The translations under genes were made by a program, and so were the position numbers. Below the pieces are notes generated by a model. That model had not been told where the DNA came from. It ran no database searches and saw only the letters and a list, made by a program, of their open reading frames with translations. A stretch of 17,187 nt of DNA from JOPF133 sp052144935 (GTDB taxonomy: Bacteria > Acidobacteriota > Terriglobia > Bryobacterales > Bryobacteraceae), in the NCBI GenBank assembly GCA_052144935.1, contig JBKQPR010000328.1, positions 1-17,187 on the forward strand, in the 5' to 3' direction. How positions within the stretch are numbered: the first letter of the stretch is position 1; each line of letters starts with the position of its first letter. Shown here piece after piece: positions 1-7,015 of the stretch.

Positions 1-184
1 TTGGAAGAGCTTGACACGTCCTAATTGTCGCTTTAAAATTATCGGTAAAACCAGGTGGCGGTAGCTTGCCTATAGGCCATGTCTCAATAAGTTGATCTCC
101 ACCCGTTTCGCGACAGAAACTAGCTAGGACTAGGAGAAGGATTCCGAGTAGCAATGAGATCGCAAGGCTTAGCTTCACTGCCAA
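1..184 (-). CDS. Partial secreted or lipoprotein-like protein, N-terminal part only
   Basis: About 61 codons are open on the minus strand and run off the left edge without a stop. I start it at a TTG (182-184) because AGGAAA (190-195) lies 7 nt upstream; an in-frame GTG at 176-178 is the alternative. The N-terminus is a classic export signal: a Lys, then about 18 hydrophobic residues (LSLAISLLLGILLLVLAS), then FCRET. The Cys could be a lipid-attachment site, but Phe at -1 is not canonical, so Sec secretion or a membrane anchor is equally possible. The mature part (GGDQLIETWPIGKLPPPG onwards) is not recognised. The stretch has a GC content near 43 percent, well below the neighbouring kor genes, which suggests acquired DNA. 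It lies downstream of korC on the same strand, separated by about 290 bp, so it is probably a separate transcription unit. Confidence 0.5.
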   Translation of the reverse strand, partial: MAVKLSLAISLLLGILLLVLASFCRETGGDQLIETWPIGKLPPPGFTDNFKATIRTCQALP

Positions 185-473
185 TGGAGTTTCCTAACCG
201 AGCGCTTCGTCAGTGTAGGCATTCTGGTTGACTTTAGCACATCCGCAAAGTGAGCTTGCCGGTCTCGCGGCGAACTACTCCGCCGTCCTCAGGCGCGGAT
301 GGAGCGATTAGTTAGCGATCGTGCATCTCCCAAGACCCGGCATTCATTGACACCAGCATTTGTTGGACCGCATACGCCCTGGGGATCACCGGCGGTCGGC
401 GATGGAAGAATGCGCCGCCCCTGAGCGACACCCTCGATTTGTGGCAGCGGCGTATCCGCGCCGCCGCCCAACC
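185..473. other. Intergenic stretch without a convincing gene
   Basis: I see no supported coding region here. The one minus-strand open frame (289-477) overlaps the end of korC and has no family-like features. The region carries the Shine-Dalgarno of the left-edge gene and a GC-rich hairpin just after korC. GC content rises from the low-GC left edge towards the high-GC kor operon, so a junction between two DNA types probably lies here. Confidence 0.4.
447..464 (-). terminator. Candidate hairpin downstream of korC
   Basis: A perfect 6-bp GC stem (GCGGCG/CGCCGC) with a 6-nt loop begins 9 nt beyond the korC stop. No U-tract follows, so it is at best a weak or factor-dependent terminator or a 3-prime stabilising hairpin. 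Confidence 0.25.
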
Positions 474-1082
474 TCAAGCCGATTCCAGCGCCAGCGCCCC
501 TTCGCCGTGGCCGTTGCCGTTCGCTTCCATCTGATCCAACATGTGCGAGCCGTACTCGTAGCCCTTATCGAAGGCTCGGAGATTCAGACTCTGCAACGCC
601 GGGGGCACCGAATCCGCCACCGCTTTGCGTAGCGCTTGGGGATCCAACAACCCCGTCACGGCCCCGAAGAAGCCGGTCATCACGATGTTCAGGACGACCT
701 TGCGGCCCAGTTCTTCGGCCAGCCGGGTGGCGGGCACGCCATACACGCGGACCCCCGCCGGGTAACGATCCACGCGCACCAGTTCCTGCTCGGTGATGAG
801 GATTCCGCCCGGCTTCAACTGGGGCGTGAAGCGCGTGGCGGCTTCCTGGCTCATGACGATCAGGATGTCGGGATGGTCCACATAGGGGTACAGAATCGGC
901 TCGTTGGAAAGGATTACCTGGGCGCTGGAAGAGCCGCCGCGCGCTTCCGGGCCGAAGCTCTGCGTCATGGTGGCGTATTCGCCCTGAAAGATGGCGGCGG
1001 CCTTGCCGATCACCGCCGCCGCCAGAATCACCCCCTGGCCGCCAAAGCCCGCAATCCGAATTTCGGTCAGCACTCGCTGCAT
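474..1082 (-). CDS. korC: 2-oxoglutarate:ferredoxin oxidoreductase, gamma subunit
   Basis: 202 aa, the usual size for the gamma subunit of four-subunit 2-oxoacid:ferredoxin oxidoreductases. The family signature lies at the N-terminus (residues 7-20: IRIAGFGGQGVILA), followed by the TQSFGPEARGG segment near residue 41 that is typical of KorC/PorG. In KGOR this subunit completes the cytosolic complex that interconverts 2-oxoglutarate plus CoA with succinyl-CoA and CO2 using ferredoxin. The ATG at 1082 has a good GGAGG four bases upstream and overlaps the end of korB by 16 bp, so it is translationally coupled. It is the last gene of the korDABC operon. The C-terminus (after about residue 185) is a short Gly/Glu/Ala-rich tail. 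The 2-oxoglutarate assignment, rather than another 2-oxoacid, rests on the subunit order and the style of KorA/KorB. Confidence 0.9.
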   Translation of the reverse strand: MQRVLTEIRIAGFGGQGVILAAAVIGKAAAIFQGEYATMTQSFGPEARGGSSSAQVILSNEPILYPYVDHPDILIVMSQEAATRFTPQLKPGGILITEQELVRVDRYPAGVRVYGVPATRLAEELGRKVVLNIVMTGFFGAVTGLLDPQALRKAVADSVPPALQSLNLRAFDKGYEYGSHMLDQMEANGNGHGEGALALESA

Positions 1083-1966
1083 ACAACCTCCGGTTCTGCG
1101 TAACGCTCGCCCAGCGATTCCGTCATCTGCGCATTCAATAGCTCGAAGTAGCCGGGCCGGTCGCGATCCACGAACTTACCTACCACGATCTCGCCGGACT
1201 TACTCAGTGCGCATTCGCTGGTGGGCGCGCCGTGGCGCACCTTACTCACCTGCTTATAAAACTTCATGGTGTCCAGCCCATCCCCCATCTTGTTGCGGCG
1301 CTGGTACAGCGTGGGACAGGGAGAGAGCACCTCGATGAAACAGAAGCCCTTCTTCTTGAGCACCTCTTCCATAGAACGGGCCAGTTGCTTGACATGATAA
1401 GTGGTCCAGCGGGCCACATAACTGGCCCCCGCGGCTTCGGCCAGAGCCACCAGGTTGAAGGCCGGCTCGAACACGCCGTAGGGCGAGGTCGCGCTGATCA
1501 CGTGGGAAGGGGTCGTGGGCGCGGTCTGCCCCCCGGTCATGGCGTAGGTGAGATTATTGACGCAGATCACCTTGAGGTCCATGTTGCGGCGCGCCGCGTG
1601 GATGAAGTGGTTTCCGCCGATGGCGAACAGGTCGCCATCGCCCGAGTAGACCACAACCTGCAGCTCGGGGTTGGCCAGTTTCAGCCCGGTGGCGAAGGGG
1701 ATGGCCCGCCCGTGCGTGGTATGGAAGGAATCGAGCCTGGCGTAGCCGGCCACCCGCCCGGTGCAGCCGATCCCGGAGACTACCGCCACCTTGTCCAGGT
1801 CGGCCTTCGAATCGAGCAGCGCGCGGGTGAAGCAGTTGACGGTGGTGCCGATTCCGCAGCCGGGGCACCAGATATGCGGCATCCGGTCCATTCGCAGGAA
1901 CGGCTCCACGGGGTTGTGGGCGTCCACGGGTATTTCGTGAGGGACTTCCAAAGCCGTCTGGTTCAT
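1067..1966 (-). CDS. korB: 2-oxoglutarate:ferredoxin oxidoreductase, beta (TPP) subunit
   Basis: 299 aa, normal for KorB. It carries thiamine pyrophosphate and one Fe-S cluster. Visible motifs are CPGCG at residues 34-38, Cys68 in SGIGCTGR and Cys217 in SPCPT (together the expected four cluster cysteines), plus the TPP/Mg signature GDGD at 109-112 with NN at 137-138 and the TGGQ that follows. The open frame extends upstream to 2167, but that extension is the korA antisense-frame shadow. The real start is the ATG at 1966, whose ATGA overlaps the korA stop and which has GGAGG seven bases upstream. It forms the catalytic heart with KorA. Its C-terminus overlaps the korC start. Gene order and spacing indicate co-transcription and coupled translation. 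Confidence 0.93.
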   Translation of the reverse strand: MNQTALEVPHEIPVDAHNPVEPFLRMDRMPHIWCPGCGIGTTVNCFTRALLDSKADLDKVAVVSGIGCTGRVAGYARLDSFHTTHGRAIPFATGLKLANPELQVVVYSGDGDLFAIGGNHFIHAARRNMDLKVICVNNLTYAMTGGQTAPTTPSHVISATSPYGVFEPAFNLVALAEAAGASYVARWTTYHVKQLARSMEEVLKKKGFCFIEVLSPCPTLYQRRNKMGDGLDTMKFYKQVSKVRHGAPTSECALSKSGEIVVGKFVDRDRPGYFELLNAQMTESLGERYAEPEVVCSEC

Positions 1967-3120
1967 CGCACCGCCTCCACAATGGCATTCAGAATGGTTT
2001 CCGGGGCATGTACGCTGCCGCCGGCATGGGTGACGGGAACCACCTTGGCCTTTCCCGCCGCCGCGCGGGCCACTTCGTACACCATCTGGCCGAGATTCAG
2101 TTCGGGAACCACGAACGCCTTGACGCGTCCGGCCAATTCGGCGATCCGCTGTTCGGGGAAGGGCCACGCCGAAACGATGCGGAACTTGCCGGCGCGAATG
2201 TCCTGCTGGCGGGCAAGCTGCAGCGCGCGCTGCGCCACGCGCGAGGTGATGCCGTAAGAGACTACGGCCACTTCGGCATCCTCGAGGTCTTCGGTTTCGC
2301 AGAGCGCGCGCCCGTTGGCGAGCGGTTTGAGTTTGTCCTGCAGGCGGCGCACCTGGCGATCCTGCGTTTCCACGTTCATGCTGGGATAACCGCGCTCGTC
2401 GTGAGTGAGCCCGGTCACATGGAAGCGGTAGCCCTCGCCGGCCCGCGCCATGTCGGGCACCTGGTCCCCCTGCGGTTCGTAAAGGCGGAATTCCTGGGGA
2501 GGCAGTTTGGTGTAGCGCCGCGGCGTCACCTGGATGCGCTCGGGCTCGGGAATGACCACCTTTTCAGTCATGTGCCCCACGCATTCGTCGAGCATCATCA
2601 TGACCGGCACGCGGAATTCCTCGGCCAGGTTGAAGGCCGTGATGGTGAGGTCGAAGCATTCCTGCGGCGAGTTGGGGCACAGGGCGATAATGCCGTAATC
2701 GCCGTGCGAACCCCAGCGGGCCTGCATCATGTCGGCTTGCGCGGGCAGGGTTGGCAGGCCGGTGGAGGGCCCGCCGCGCTGCACATTCACGAAAACGCAG
2801 GGGGTCTCAGTCATGGCCGCGTATCCGATATGCTCCATCATCAGCGAGAAACCGGGTCCCGAGGTGACTGTGAAGGCTTTGGCACCGCCCCAGACGGCTC
2901 CCTGGATGGCGATGGAAGCGGCCAACTCATCCTCCATCTGGATGAAGATGCCGCCAACTGTTGGAATTCTCGACGCAAACCGTTCGACCACCTCGGTGGA
3001 AGGAGTGATCGGGTAACCTGCGCTAAATCGCGCACCGGCTGCGAGCGCTCCCTCACAGCACGCATGGTCACCGTCGAGAAAGTGAACACCGGTGAGAACG
3101 CCTTTGGGGTCAGCGTGCAT
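1963..3120 (-). CDS. korA: 2-oxoglutarate:ferredoxin oxidoreductase, alpha subunit
   Basis: 385 aa from the ATG at 3120, typical for KorA. I chose this start because it overlaps the korD stop by 11 bp and begins just before the first conserved block (GVHFLDGDHACCEGAL); the longer frame to 3273 would run across korD. Family motifs are AGYPITPSTE (residues 35-43), the acidic QMEDELAAS segment, TSGPGFSLM, and NVQRGGPSTGLPT, which is characteristic of 2-oxoacid:ferredoxin oxidoreductase alpha subunits that bind substrate opposite the TPP. The C-terminal transketolase-like domain (about residues 280-385) is present. The protein acts in the cytosol with KorB, KorC and KorD. In a heterotroph the enzyme would replace or supplement the NAD-linked 2-oxoglutarate dehydrogenase; in autotrophs it runs reductively. 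The direction here cannot be told from sequence. Confidence 0.93.
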   Translation of the reverse strand: MHADPKGVLTGVHFLDGDHACCEGALAAGARFSAGYPITPSTEVVERFASRIPTVGGIFIQMEDELAASIAIQGAVWGGAKAFTVTSGPGFSLMMEHIGYAAMTETPCVFVNVQRGGPSTGLPTLPAQADMMQARWGSHGDYGIIALCPNSPQECFDLTITAFNLAEEFRVPVMMMLDECVGHMTEKVVIPEPERIQVTPRRYTKLPPQEFRLYEPQGDQVPDMARAGEGYRFHVTGLTHDERGYPSMNVETQDRQVRRLQDKLKPLANGRALCETEDLEDAEVAVVSYGITSRVAQRALQLARQQDIRAGKFRIVSAWPFPEQRIAELAGRVKAFVVPELNLGQMVYEVARAAAGKAKVVPVTHAGGSVHAPETILNAIVEAVR

Positions 3121-3328
3121 GGCGCGCCCCAAAGATGGCGAAGTCCGGGCAGTACATTCCGCACAAGTCGCAGCCACTGCATTTTTCGGCTGACACGACA
3201 TGGGGTGCGTGATAACCCTTGGAATTATAAGCAGATGAAAGCGCGAGAACATGGGTGGGACAGAATTCGACACAGAAGCCGCAGCCCTTGCAGCGTTCCA
3301 CAGTAATCGATACGAAACCCTTGGCCAT
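3110..3328 (-). CDS. korD: 4Fe-4S ferredoxin subunit of the 2-oxoglutarate oxidoreductase
   Basis: 72 aa with two cluster motifs: CKGCGFCVEFCP (first) and CSGCDLCGMYCP (second), so two [4Fe-4S] clusters of the bacterial ferredoxin type. It passes electrons between KorB and free ferredoxin. The start at 3328 (MAKGFV) is supported by a strong AGGAGGG six bases upstream; an upstream in-frame start at 3346 lacks such a site. It is the first gene of the operon and its stop overlaps the korA start. The delta-first order (D-A-B-C) is common for KGOR in several phyla. Confidence 0.92.
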   Translation of the reverse strand: MAKGFVSITVERCKGCGFCVEFCPTHVLALSSAYNSKGYHAPHVVSAEKCSGCDLCGMYCPDFAIFGARHAR

Positions 3329-3390
3329 GTGCGACCCTCCTCTCATGAGTCAGGGACATTCATGCACGCCAGGGGCCAAAATCGGAGCCA

Positions 3391-3420
3391 TACGTATGAA
3401 ATCGTTTACGGCATTGCCAA
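3391..3420 (-). promoter_or_regulatory. kor promoter: Candidate promoter for korDABC
   Basis: On the minus strand TTGGCA (3415-3420) and TACGTA (3391-3396) are separated by 18 nt and lie about 65-90 nt upstream of the korD ATG. The boxes resemble sigma-70 elements, but the match is modest and the -10 is poor. The gap 3329-3503 holds no gene, so the operon promoter should lie in it. Confidence 0.3.
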
Positions 3421-3503
3421 ACGCAGATGGGGCCTGCGACGCCTTTGCAACCCGCCGCAAGCCCCACGAATGCTACCTACGGTATCTATGCGCGCGCCCT
3501 CTG

Positions 3504-4514
3504 TCACCGGCTGGCGGATGGAGTGGATTGGCCCTGGCCAGGCAGGCTTCCGGTAGCCGCCAGCCCGCCAAGGGTGGCCGCCGCCGCCACTCCGCCAATG
3601 ATCGCGATGGTGCCCAGCCCGATTCCCGCGCCCGCCGCTCCGGCTGCCGCCCCGCCCGCGCCGGCTCCCGCCGCGGCGCCCGCACCCGCTCCGGAGGTGG
3701 CCCCGGCCGCAGCCGCGGCCGTGGTACCCGCCGCGACCGAGGCGCCGATCTTCTTAGCGACTGCCGTGCAGCCTCCCTTGCCGATCTCCTTCAAGCCCGC
3801 CACCTTGATCGCTTGAGTCGCTCCGGTGCCCGCGGTTGCGCTTCCCGCGGCCATCCCCACGATCTCGACCCGGTTGCCCATTTCCTTGTCTAAATCGGCG
3901 CCCGTCAACTCCAGGACGACATTGGCCGTCTGGTCCACCAGAATCGGTTTGCCGGCCTTCTCCAAAAGACAGCCCGACACCCGCGTGGGCGCCGCGGCCC
4001 CATCCGTTTGCGGCTCGAAATCCAGACTCCGGCCGGTTTCCACGCGCGCCACCAGCAGACCGCCGCCATTCCTCACCTCAACCGGACCGCCCAGAGCGGC
4101 CACGGTGACCTTTCGCGCGCCATCCAGTTTGATCCGCGCCACCGTTTCGCGCGTTCCCGTGGCAATCGTCAGCGACCGGGCTTCGACGGCATAGCCGGTC
4201 GCCGCCTGGATCTGCGTGAAGCCCTGTTCGAGAACCATCTTCTGCCGAAAGACCTTGACCCGGGAATCGGCCGCCAGACGCACATCCACGCCGCCGTTCA
4301 CCTGAATTTGAGAGGCAGTCAGAGTCGTCTCGACGGTGCTTCCTTCGAATAGGGACGAACTGCCCCAAACCTGCGCGCGATCCACCTGGAAGCTTCCATC
4401 AGCCACAGCCAGCCCGATCGCGGTGCCGGCGGCCAGGATCGCGCTGACCCCGAGGGTCAATAAAATAGATGCCGCTCCTGCGAGCGGCAGAATGGAGTTG
4501 TGATTCGTTTTCAT
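3504..4514 (-). CDS. FecR-like envelope protein with Ala/Gly-rich tail
   Basis: 336 aa. The start at 4514 has AGAAGG five bases upstream. Residues 8-35 form a signal peptide or N-terminal membrane anchor. Residues 41-170 are a beta-rich, FecR-like repeat region (LFEGSTVET, ADSRVKVFRQKMVLEQG, ARIKLDGARKVTVAALGGPV), followed by a small domain with two cysteines (182 and 249) that could pair outside the cytoplasm. Residues 254-298 are almost only Ala and Gly, then comes a hydrophobic segment (299-322, GTIAIIGGVAAAATLGGL) and a short polar end. The layout fits an exported protein anchored at one or both ends. FecR domains usually act in envelope sensing, but no sigma factor or TonB receptor sits nearby, so that role is not supported. 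It is divergent from the TPR/O-antigen-ligase operon and shares a 78-bp intergenic region with it. The precise function is unknown. Confidence 0.75.
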   Translation of the reverse strand: MKTNHNSILPLAGAASILLTLGVSAILAAGTAIGLAVADGSFQVDRAQVWGSSSLFEGSTVETTLTASQIQVNGGVDVRLAADSRVKVFRQKMVLEQGFTQIQAATGYAVEARSLTIATGTRETVARIKLDGARKVTVAALGGPVEVRNGGGLLVARVETGRSLDFEPQTDGAAAPTRVSGCLLEKAGKPILVDQTANVVLELTGADLDKEMGNRVEIVGMAAGSATAGTGATQAIKVAGLKEIGKGGCTAVAKKIGASVAAGTTAAAAAGATSGAGAGAAAGAGAGGAAAGAAGAGIGLGTIAIIGGVAAAATLGGLAATGSLPGQGQSTPSASR

Positions 4515-4592
4515 AACTACCTTCTATATCGGTTGCGGAAGCCGGTTTCCTTATAGCGGACGCGAAAAAAAATTCTGTTATTCTGGAGTTCC
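4515..4592. promoter_or_regulatory. Divergent intergenic region between FecR-like and TPR genes
   Basis: These 78 bp must hold the promoters of two divergent units. Visible elements are a run of 8 A (4565-4572), a minus-strand TATAAG (from 4556), and the Shine-Dalgarno sites of both genes (AGAAGG on minus, GGAG on plus). No clear -35 box is seen on either strand. The shared region implies possible co-regulation (inference). Confidence 0.3.
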
Positions 4593-5822
4593 TTGCAGAG
4601 GGCATCCTCCCTCCGATCTGACCGACGGCATCCGGCTGTTTCTCCAGCCCGAGCGCTGCTCAGTTGCGGAGCGCTTTTCGTGCTGGCCCTGGCTGCGTAT
4701 TGGGCGGCGCGCCTGGCGTGGGCGGATCGCCTTTCCCGCAGCCCTGGCCTGGAGGACCGCCGCCACGCCGTGCTCCTGGCGCCCCTGGATGCAACCTTAT
4801 ATAGCCGCCTGGCGGAAAAACTGGAAGAGACGGGCGGCGATTCCCTGGCCAGCCTCGAAGCCGCGGCCGCGCTCGACCCGGACAATCCGGAATGGCGCTT
4901 GCGCGTGGGCCAGCGGGCCGAGTTGGCGGGCGACCTGGCGCTGGCCGAGCGCAGTCTCGTGGCCGCCGCCCGGCTGAGCCGTCTGTACCAACCGAAATAT
5001 TTGCTGGCGGGCTATTATTTTCGGCGCGGGAATGCCGATCTTTGTATACGATGGTCGCAAGCGGCTTTGGAAATCGCTCCGGGCGACGTGACGCCCGTCC
5101 TGAACCTCCTGGGACACCTGTTGGACCCTCAGGCCATGGCTACCGAAGGTCTGCGCCAGCCACCCGCGGTGGCGCGCCAATTCCTGGCTTTTCTGGCCGT
5201 CCGGGACGAGACGGCCGCCGCGGGAAGGCTGGCGCGGCGTCTGGCCCAAGCCGGCACGGACGAGGACCTCCCGGCTCTGCTCACCTACTCGAACCAGTTG
5301 CTGGAGGAGGGTCGTGGACTGGACGCAGTGGAGTTGTGGAACGCTCTTTGCGAGCGCCGCCTGTTGCCCTACCAGAGGCTGGATGTAGCCGGCGGGCGGT
5401 CGCTGACCAACGCGGACTTCCGACGTTCCCCGATCGGAAGCGGCTTCGATTGGCACGCCGAGGGCGCCCGCGGGCTTCGCCAGGTGGGCTTTGATGGGGC
5501 CCTGCAAGCTACCTTCTCCGGCGACCAGGCGGACGACTGCGTGGTGATCTGGGAGTACGTTCCGCTAGAGCCGGGCGCGCGCTACCGGCTGCGCCAGGAC
5601 GTCCACGCGGAGGATTCCGCCTCCGCCGCGGGTTTGGTCTGGCGTCTCTTCTATCCCAAGAGCGGTCCCGTCTGGGCGCCGCTGGAGACCGATCTCTCGC
5701 AGGGATTCCGCGCTCCCGCCGAGGTGGCGCGGCTGGCCCTGCTGTATCGGCGCACTCCTGGCACGACGCGCCTCACCGGCGACGTTTCAGTGACGGGGCT
5801 GCGGCTGGACCGGGAGCCATGA
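4593..5822 (+). CDS. Membrane-anchored TPR protein of the O-antigen ligase operon
   Basis: 409 aa. It starts with TTG at 4593; GGAG lies four bases upstream and no ATG fits better. Residues 20-42 form one transmembrane helix preceded by an Arg-rich cytosolic end, so the bulk should be periplasmic. Residues 60-170 contain about three TPR-like helical pairs (AAALDPDNPEWRLRVGQRAELAGDL region). A helical middle follows, and residues about 265-405 look like a beta jelly-roll (NADFRRSPIGSGFDWHAE; VIWEYVPLEPGARYRL), similar in layout to carbohydrate-binding modules. Its stop overlaps the ligase start by ATGA, so the two are translationally coupled. The TPR plus jelly-roll layout suits a scaffold that holds glycan or partner proteins next to the ligase (inference). 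No enzymatic motif is seen. Confidence 0.8.
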   Translation: MQRASSLRSDRRHPAVSPARALLSCGALFVLALAAYWAARLAWADRLSRSPGLEDRRHAVLLAPLDATLYSRLAEKLEETGGDSLASLEAAAALDPDNPEWRLRVGQRAELAGDLALAERSLVAAARLSRLYQPKYLLAGYYFRRGNADLCIRWSQAALEIAPGDVTPVLNLLGHLLDPQAMATEGLRQPPAVARQFLAFLAVRDETAAAGRLARRLAQAGTDEDLPALLTYSNQLLEEGRGLDAVELWNALCERRLLPYQRLDVAGGRSLTNADFRRSPIGSGFDWHAEGARGLRQVGFDGALQATFSGDQADDCVVIWEYVPLEPGARYRLRQDVHAEDSASAAGLVWRLFYPKSGPVWAPLETDLSQGFRAPAEVARLALLYRRTPGTTRLTGDVSVTGLRLDREP

Positions 5823-7015
5823 CCGCGGCGGGCCGCCTGCCGGGCGCGCTGCCGGGCGTGCTGCTGGGCGTGCTGCTGGGCGTGCTTCTAAGCTGGGGCG
5901 TGCTCTCGCTCTGGATCGAGGAGCGTTGGGCTTGGGCGCTGTTTCAGGTTGGCGTCTTTGCCATCGCCGCGTGGCGAGTGCTCGGGAGACGTCCGTTCGC
6001 GCTCCGTTTCGCGACCGTCCCGCTGGCTGGGGCGGCTCTGTGGCCGCTTCTGCAACTGGCTTTGGGAACCACGCTTTATCCGGCGGCAACCTGGATGGCC
6101 GCGCTGGATTGGGGCACGTTTTTCCTGGTCTTCGTGCTGGCCGAAGACCTGTTTCGAGATCCGCCCGCACGCCAATGGTTCCTCCGCGCCGCCACCCTCT
6201 TCGGCATGGCCGTGGCCGCCATCGCGACGATCGGAAAGTATGCCTGTCCGGGTAAGATTGGGTGCCTGTTTGAAAGTGGTTTCAGCGCGGACGTGCTGGG
6301 TCCCTTCGTCAACCGCAACCAGTACTGCGCGTGGATCGAACTGCTGTTGCCGGCATCGCTATACCTGGCGGCGGTGAACCCCCGGCTGCGGGCCCTGTTT
6401 GCCACCGCGGCGGCGGTGATGACCGGCTCGGTGGTGGCCAGCGCCTCGCGGGCGGGAACCGTGCTGATAATGGCGGAGATCGTGGTGGTGACTCTGGCCC
6501 TCGCCGCGCGGCATGGCGACATGCGCCGCAGGCTGGCCGTGGGCGCGGCGCAATTTGCGGTGCTGGCGGCCATCGCGGTTTCGGTAGTTGGCTGGCAGGA
6601 CGTGGTGGGCCGTTGGCGGAACAGCGGCCCGGAAGCGCTGCGCAAGGATGCGCTGCGGGCCTCTCTCCAGATGGTTCAGGCCCGGCCGTGGACCGGCAGC
6701 GGACTGGGAACGTGGTCCAGGGTTTATCCGCGCTATGCCGTCATCGATGGCGGAGTCTTTATGAATCAGGCGCATAACGATTGGGTGCAATGGGCGGCCG
6801 AAGGCGGTCTGCCCTTTTTTTTGTTCCTCTTTTTTTTCGCGGCGCTCTTATGGAAACCGGCTCTTCAGTCGATATACGGGATAGGTATGGTTGTGTTTCT
6901 GCTGCATGCGCTGGTCGATTATCCGATGCAACAGCGGCCCGCCCTGGCCGCCTGGTTCTTCTGCATGGCCGGAGTGGCCGGCGCATGGCGCCCTGGCCGG
7001 GACCTCAAGCCATGA
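5819..7015 (+). CDS. O-antigen ligase / polymerase family membrane protein (Wzy_C)
   Basis: 398 aa with roughly ten hydrophobic segments. Hallmarks of the O-antigen ligase (Wzy_C) family are GPFVNRNQYCAW at 161-172 at the start of the core, SASRAGT at 208-214, the large periplasmic loop with RPWTGSGLGTW at 289-299, QAHNDWVQWAAEGG at 317-330, and HALVDYPM at 363-370. Such proteins join or polymerise lipid-linked glycans at the periplasmic face of the inner membrane (WaaL or Wzy). Sequence alone does not separate ligase from polymerase, nor from related protein-glycosylating enzymes. It overlaps both neighbours by ATGA. Two features look hypermutable: a 3x12-bp tandem repeat in the first membrane helix, and two T8 tracts near the end. 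Confidence 0.88.
   Translation: MTAAGRLPGALPGVLLGVLLGVLLSWGVLSLWIEERWAWALFQVGVFAIAAWRVLGRRPFALRFATVPLAGAALWPLLQLALGTTLYPAATWMAALDWGTFFLVFVLAEDLFRDPPARQWFLRAATLFGMAVAAIATIGKYACPGKIGCLFESGFSADVLGPFVNRNQYCAWIELLLPASLYLAAVNPRLRALFATAAAVMTGSVVASASRAGTVLIMAEIVVVTLALAARHGDMRRRLAVGAAQFAVLAAIAVSVVGWQDVVGRWRNSGPEALRKDALRASLQMVQARPWTGSGLGTWSRVYPRYAVIDGGVFMNQAHNDWVQWAAEGGLPFFLFLFFFAALLWKPALQSIYGIGMVVFLLHALVDYPMQQRPALAAWFFCMAGVAGAWRPGRDLKP
5854..5889 (+). repeat. Three 12-bp tandem repeats encoding GVLL
   Basis: The unit GGGCGTGCTGCT occurs at 5854-5865 and 5866-5877 and, with one change, at 5878-5889. Being a multiple of three, copy changes would only lengthen or shorten the first transmembrane helix of the ligase by four residues. 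Confidence 0.9.
6815..6837 (+). repeat. Two T8 homopolymer tracts inside the ligase gene
   Basis: Runs of eight T at 6815-6822 and 6830-6837 encode the LPFFLFLFFF membrane segment (residues 331-340). They stand out in a high-GC gene where Phe would usually be TTC. Such tracts are prone to slippage and would truncate the protein if they changed length. Confidence 0.8.

Noticed and set aside
1232..3306. Long plus-strand open frames (341 and 432 codons) across the kor genes
   Set aside because: They lie antisense to korA/korB, have His/Gly/Arg-rich composition typical of high-GC shadow frames, and show no family motifs.
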